From contig NZ_CP061725.1 of NCBI RefSeq assembly GCF_014764405.1, positions 620,001-684,000 of the forward strand: a stretch of 64,000 bases of DNA. Direction: 5' to 3'. Numbering within the stretch: position 1 is the first letter of the stretch; each line of letters opens with the position of its first letter. The notes under the pieces are model-generated. The model was not told the DNA's origin. It worked only from the letters and a program-made list of their open reading frames with translations, and searched no databases. This document shows positions 61,741 through 64,000 of the stretch, one piece after another. This DNA comes from Micromonospora craniellae. GTDB lineage: Bacteria; Actinomycetota; Actinomycetes; Mycobacteriales; Micromonosporaceae. A program made the translations under genes and the position numbers.

Positions 61741-61810
61741 CGATCATGGAGTCGTGGTTCTTCCAAAGGCCGCGTACAGCAACAAATCTGCTGCCACAAC
61801 TCCTTGATCG
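61741..61810. repeat. Long imperfect inverted repeat sharing a core with 21586-21616
   Basis: CGATCATGGAGTCGTGG (61741-61757) and CCACAACTCCTTGATCG (61794-61810) pair with two mismatches in 17 around a 36-base loop. The core GATCATGGAGT also occurs in the hairpin after sdhB, so the two may belong to one dispersed hairpin family. It lies just upstream of the truncated XRE gene. Confidence 0.6.
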
Positions 61811-61916
61811 ACGACGGAACACCGGACGAGGGATGTCGGGCGGGGGCTGGTGCATCCGTGCCTCCTTGCGGGTGGCGGGAGGTGGGGCAGGACGAGCACA
61901 TCGAGAAGGTGCGCGG

Positions 61917-61951
61917 CAGGGCGGGGCGGCACGGGGACCCGCCCCGCCCTG
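61917..61951. terminator. GC-rich perfect 13-bp hairpin
   Basis: CAGGGCGGGGCGG (61917-61929) pairs perfectly with CCGCCCCGCCCTG (61939-61951) around a 9-base loop. It lies in the 383-bp gap between the divergent XRE and GntR genes and would block read-through toward either. The rest of this gap holds no supported gene. Confidence 0.55.
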
Positions 61952-62000
61952 GTCAAAGGCACTCCGTTGCTGACGAGAGGCCCACCACAACTTAGCGCGC

Positions 62001-62021
62001 ACTGTATACACAGTCTACACT
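62001..62021 (+). promoter_or_regulatory. Probable GntR promoter/operator
   Basis: ACTGTATACACAGT (62001-62014) is a palindrome with 12 of 14 matching positions, the kind of site bound by GntR dimers. It is followed directly by TACACT (62016-62021), a good -10 box. The site would overlap RNA polymerase binding, suggesting autorepression of the short GntR gene at 62081. Confidence 0.5.
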
Positions 62022-62080
62022 GCACGCACAGAGTGCAGCCTCGGCGTGGCATGCTCGACGCGCTGACGAGAGGCGTTGCC

Positions 62081-62308
62081 ATGCCCAGACAACCCGTGTA
62101 CGAGCAGGTCATTGCCGACGTGATCGCATCGGTACGATCCGGCGCACTGCGGCCCGGCCAGAAGCTGCCCTCCATCGCCCAACTATGCGAGCAGTACCAG
62201 GCGAGTCCCACGCCGATCAGGTTCGCGCTCCGCATCCTCGACGAGCGGGGCTGGATCGAGGTCCACCAGGGCAAGGGATCGTTCGTGTCGCCGGAACCGC
62301 CGGCCTGA
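62081..62308 (+). CDS. Short GntR-family regulator (DNA-binding domain only)
   Basis: This 75-residue protein consists of the GntR winged helix alone: PVYEQVIADVIASVRSGALRPGQKLPSIAQLCEQYQASPTPIRFALRILDERGWIEVHQGKGSFV. No effector-binding domain follows before the TGA. Such stand-alone GntR proteins are common in actinomycetes and on their integrative elements. GAGAGG is about 9 bp before the ATG; an ATG at 62051 would add 10 residues. The palindrome at 62001 is a candidate binding site. Confidence 0.8.
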   Translation: MPRQPVYEQVIADVIASVRSGALRPGQKLPSIAQLCEQYQASPTPIRFALRILDERGWIEVHQGKGSFVSPEPPA

Positions 62309-62416
62309 TCTCGAACGCGCGGGGGCAGCGTGAGTGCGGCAGGCGCGGCGGGGCAAGTGGGGCACGGTACGGCGGTCGAACGAGCGCGAGCCGATCTCGC
62401 ACAGTAGGTTGAGGCG

Positions 62417-64000
62417 GTGAGCGGACGGTTCCCGATCGAAGACGTCTCCCCCGTCGTCTCCTGCGGTCGCTACCCGGCCCGAGCGGTCGTCGGCGAGGTG
62501 GTGCCGGTGTCGGCAGTCGCCTACCGCGAGGGGCACGACGCGCTCGGCTGCAACGTGGTCTGGCTGGGCCCGGACGGGCTGGCGCGACCGTTCACCCGGA
62601 TGAGACCGGGCGAGCCGGGCCTCGACCGGTGGCACGCCACCATCGTCCCGGACGCCGTCGGCGACTGGATCTTCACCGTCGAGGCGTTCAGCGACCCGTA
62701 CCTGACCTGGCACAACGCGGTGACCAAGAAGATCGCCGCGGGCCAGGGGCCGACCGAGTTGGCCAACGACCTGGCCGAGGGCGTACGCGTGCTGCGGGCC
62801 GCCGCCGACCTGGTCCCGGCCGCCGAGCGGGCGAGCCTGGACGCGGCGGTACGCGCGCTGGGCGGCACGGCGCTGCCGCTGCCGCAGCGGGTGGCTCCGG
62901 CGCTGGCGCTGGCCGACCTGCTCTGGGCGTACCCGGTCCGCGAACTGGTCACCACCGGCGAGAAGTACCGCATCTGGGTGGACCGTGAGCGGGCTCTCTT
63001 CTCCGCCTGGTACGAGTTCTTCCCCCGCTCCGAGGGCGCGATCCCGGCCACCGTCGACGCGCCGGCCCGGTCCGGCACGTTCGCCACCGCCACGCAGCGG
63101 CTGCCGGGGGTCGCCGCGATGGGCTTCGACGTGCTCTATCTGCCGCCGATCCACCCGATCGGCCGGGTCAACCGCAAGGGCCCCAACAACACCCTGGTCG
63201 CCGGGCCGGACGACGTGGGTTCGCCGTGGGCCATCGGCGCCGCCGAGGGCGGGCACGACACCATCCACCCCGACCTGGGTACGCCGCAGGACTTCCGCGA
63301 CTTCGTCGCCGCCGCCGCCGAACACGGCCTGGAGGTGGCGATGGACCTGGCGTTGCAGTGCGCCCCCGACCACCCCTGGGTCACCGAGCACCCGGAGTGG
63401 TTCACCACCCGGGCCGACGGCAGCATCGCGTACGCGGAGAACCCGCCGAAGAAGTACCAGGACATCTATCCGGTGAACTTCGACAACGACCCGGAGGGCA
63501 TCCGCGCCGAGGTGCTGCGGGTGGTGCGGCACTGGGTCGGAGAGGGCGTGAAGATCTTCCGGGTGGACAACCCGCACACCAAGCCGGTCGACTTCTGGCA
63601 CTGGCTGATCGGCGAGGTCAAGCGGGTCGACCCGGACGTGTTGTTCCTCGCCGAGGCGTTCACCCGGCCGGCGATGATGCACGGGCTGGCGAAGGTCGGC
63701 TTCACCCAGTCGTACACGTACTTCACCTGGCGGACCTCGGCGGCGCAGATGCGCGAATACTGCGAGGAACTGGTGGCGGCGGCCGACTACATGCGGCCGA
63801 ACTTCTGGCCGAACACGCCGGACATCCTGCACGCCTCGTTGCAGCACGGCGGACCGCCGATGTTCAAGATCCGGGCGGTGCTGGCCGCGCTGCTCTCCCC
63901 CTCCTGGGGCATGTACGCCGGGTTCGAGCTGTTCGAGCACGTCGCGCGCCCCGGCGCGGAGGAGTACATCGACAACGAGAAGTACGAGCTGCGCCCCCGC
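62417..64000 (+). CDS. glgE: GlgE, alpha-1,4-glucan:maltose-1-phosphate maltosyltransferase (3' end cut off)
   Basis: 528 codons are visible before the window ends; GlgE is about 660-700 residues, so the last quarter is missing. This GH13_3 enzyme transfers maltosyl units from maltose-1-phosphate to growing alpha-glucan. An N-terminal beta-sandwich domain is followed by the catalytic barrel. FRVDNPHTKP carries the nucleophile Asp384, and FLAEAFTRP carries the acid/base Glu413. The 29-residue spacing equals that of characterised GlgE. The barrel also shows YLPPIHPIGR and ALQCAPDHPWV. GTG 62417 lies 6 bp after TAGGTT (62405-62410), so it is probably leaderless. Confidence 0.93.
   Translation, partial: MSGRFPIEDVSPVVSCGRYPARAVVGEVVPVSAVAYREGHDALGCNVVWLGPDGLARPFTRMRPGEPGLDRWHATIVPDAVGDWIFTVEAFSDPYLTWHNAVTKKIAAGQGPTELANDLAEGVRVLRAAADLVPAAERASLDAAVRALGGTALPLPQRVAPALALADLLWAYPVRELVTTGEKYRIWVDRERALFSAWYEFFPRSEGAIPATVDAPARSGTFATATQRLPGVAAMGFDVLYLPPIHPIGRVNRKGPNNTLVAGPDDVGSPWAIGAAEGGHDTIHPDLGTPQDFRDFVAAAAEHGLEVAMDLALQCAPDHPWVTEHPEWFTTRADGSIAYAENPPKKYQDIYPVNFDNDPEGIRAEVLRVVRHWVGEGVKIFRVDNPHTKPVDFWHWLIGEVKRVDPDVLFLAEAFTRPAMMHGLAKVGFTQSYTYFTWRTSAAQMREYCEELVAAADYMRPNFWPNTPDILHASLQHGGPPMFKIRAVLAALLSPSWGMYAGFELFEHVARPGAEEYIDNEKYELRPR

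Noticed and set aside
60898..62308. Remnant integrative element with XRE and GntR regulators
   Set aside because: No integrase, excisionase, replication gene, tRNA or att-like direct repeat was found; regulators alone are not enough.

Overview
The window is a high-GC actinomycete chromosome segment, most likely from Micromonospora or a close relative in the Micromonosporaceae. This rests on extreme third-position GC, many GTG starts and stop/start overlaps (GTGA, ATGA, TTGA), TANNNT -10 boxes a few bases before start codons (leaderless genes), a frd-type sdhCAB operon with a divergent LysR gene, the GlgC/GlgM/GlgE glucan pathway, and a dispersed ~55-bp hairpin repeat (three full copies and one half copy) of a kind I associate with Micromonospora genomes. 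The genus is inference. No rRNA, tRNA, CRISPR array, integrase or intact transposase was seen.

Positions 1-28,200 are mainly housekeeping. They hold a cut-off SGNH hydrolase, an EcsC-family protein, a PAC2-family protein, exonuclease III, an ABM monooxygenase, a class F sortase with a secreted partner, TrmB, a Ski2-like helicase with a DUF3516-type C-terminus, an orphan O-antigen-polymerase-like membrane protein, a decayed DUF559 gene, a cytidine deaminase, HrpA, the LysR/sdhCAB locus, a class A beta-lactamase-like hydrolase, a membrane-anchored metallo-beta-lactamase-fold hydrolase, dGTPase and Tex.

Positions 28,271-56,614 form a large Wzx/Wzy-type surface polysaccharide locus. It has a PglC-like initiating phosphoglycosyl transferase, a WbuB-like and five other glycosyltransferases, two flippases, two polymerase candidates, two acyltransferases and several sugar-nucleotide enzymes. 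Two sugar pathways can be read from the gene content. One is WbvB/WbvR/WbvD-like, predicted to make UDP-L-QuiNAc (or a close L-aminosugar). The other is a tightly overlapping gmd-glycosyltransferase-perosamine synthase unit with a PerB/NeuD-like acetyltransferase nearby, predicted to make GDP-(N-acetyl)perosamine. A long membrane CapD/WbpM-type dehydratase and an NAD kinase lie at the right edge. In the middle is a 674-residue protein with no assignable family, no signal peptide and a C-terminal domain reminiscent of phage tail proteins.

Positions 56,741-64,000 hold central glucan metabolism. Phosphoglucomutase and GlgC are translationally coupled and divergent from a GlgM/GlgA-type glycosyltransferase, and a GlgE maltosyltransferase runs off the right edge. 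Together they suggest the route glucose-6-P to glucose-1-P to ADP-glucose to maltose-1-P to alpha-glucan. Between glgM and glgE lie a C-terminally truncated XRE regulator, which breaks exactly at a half copy of the dispersed repeat, and a short GntR regulator with a plausible operator.
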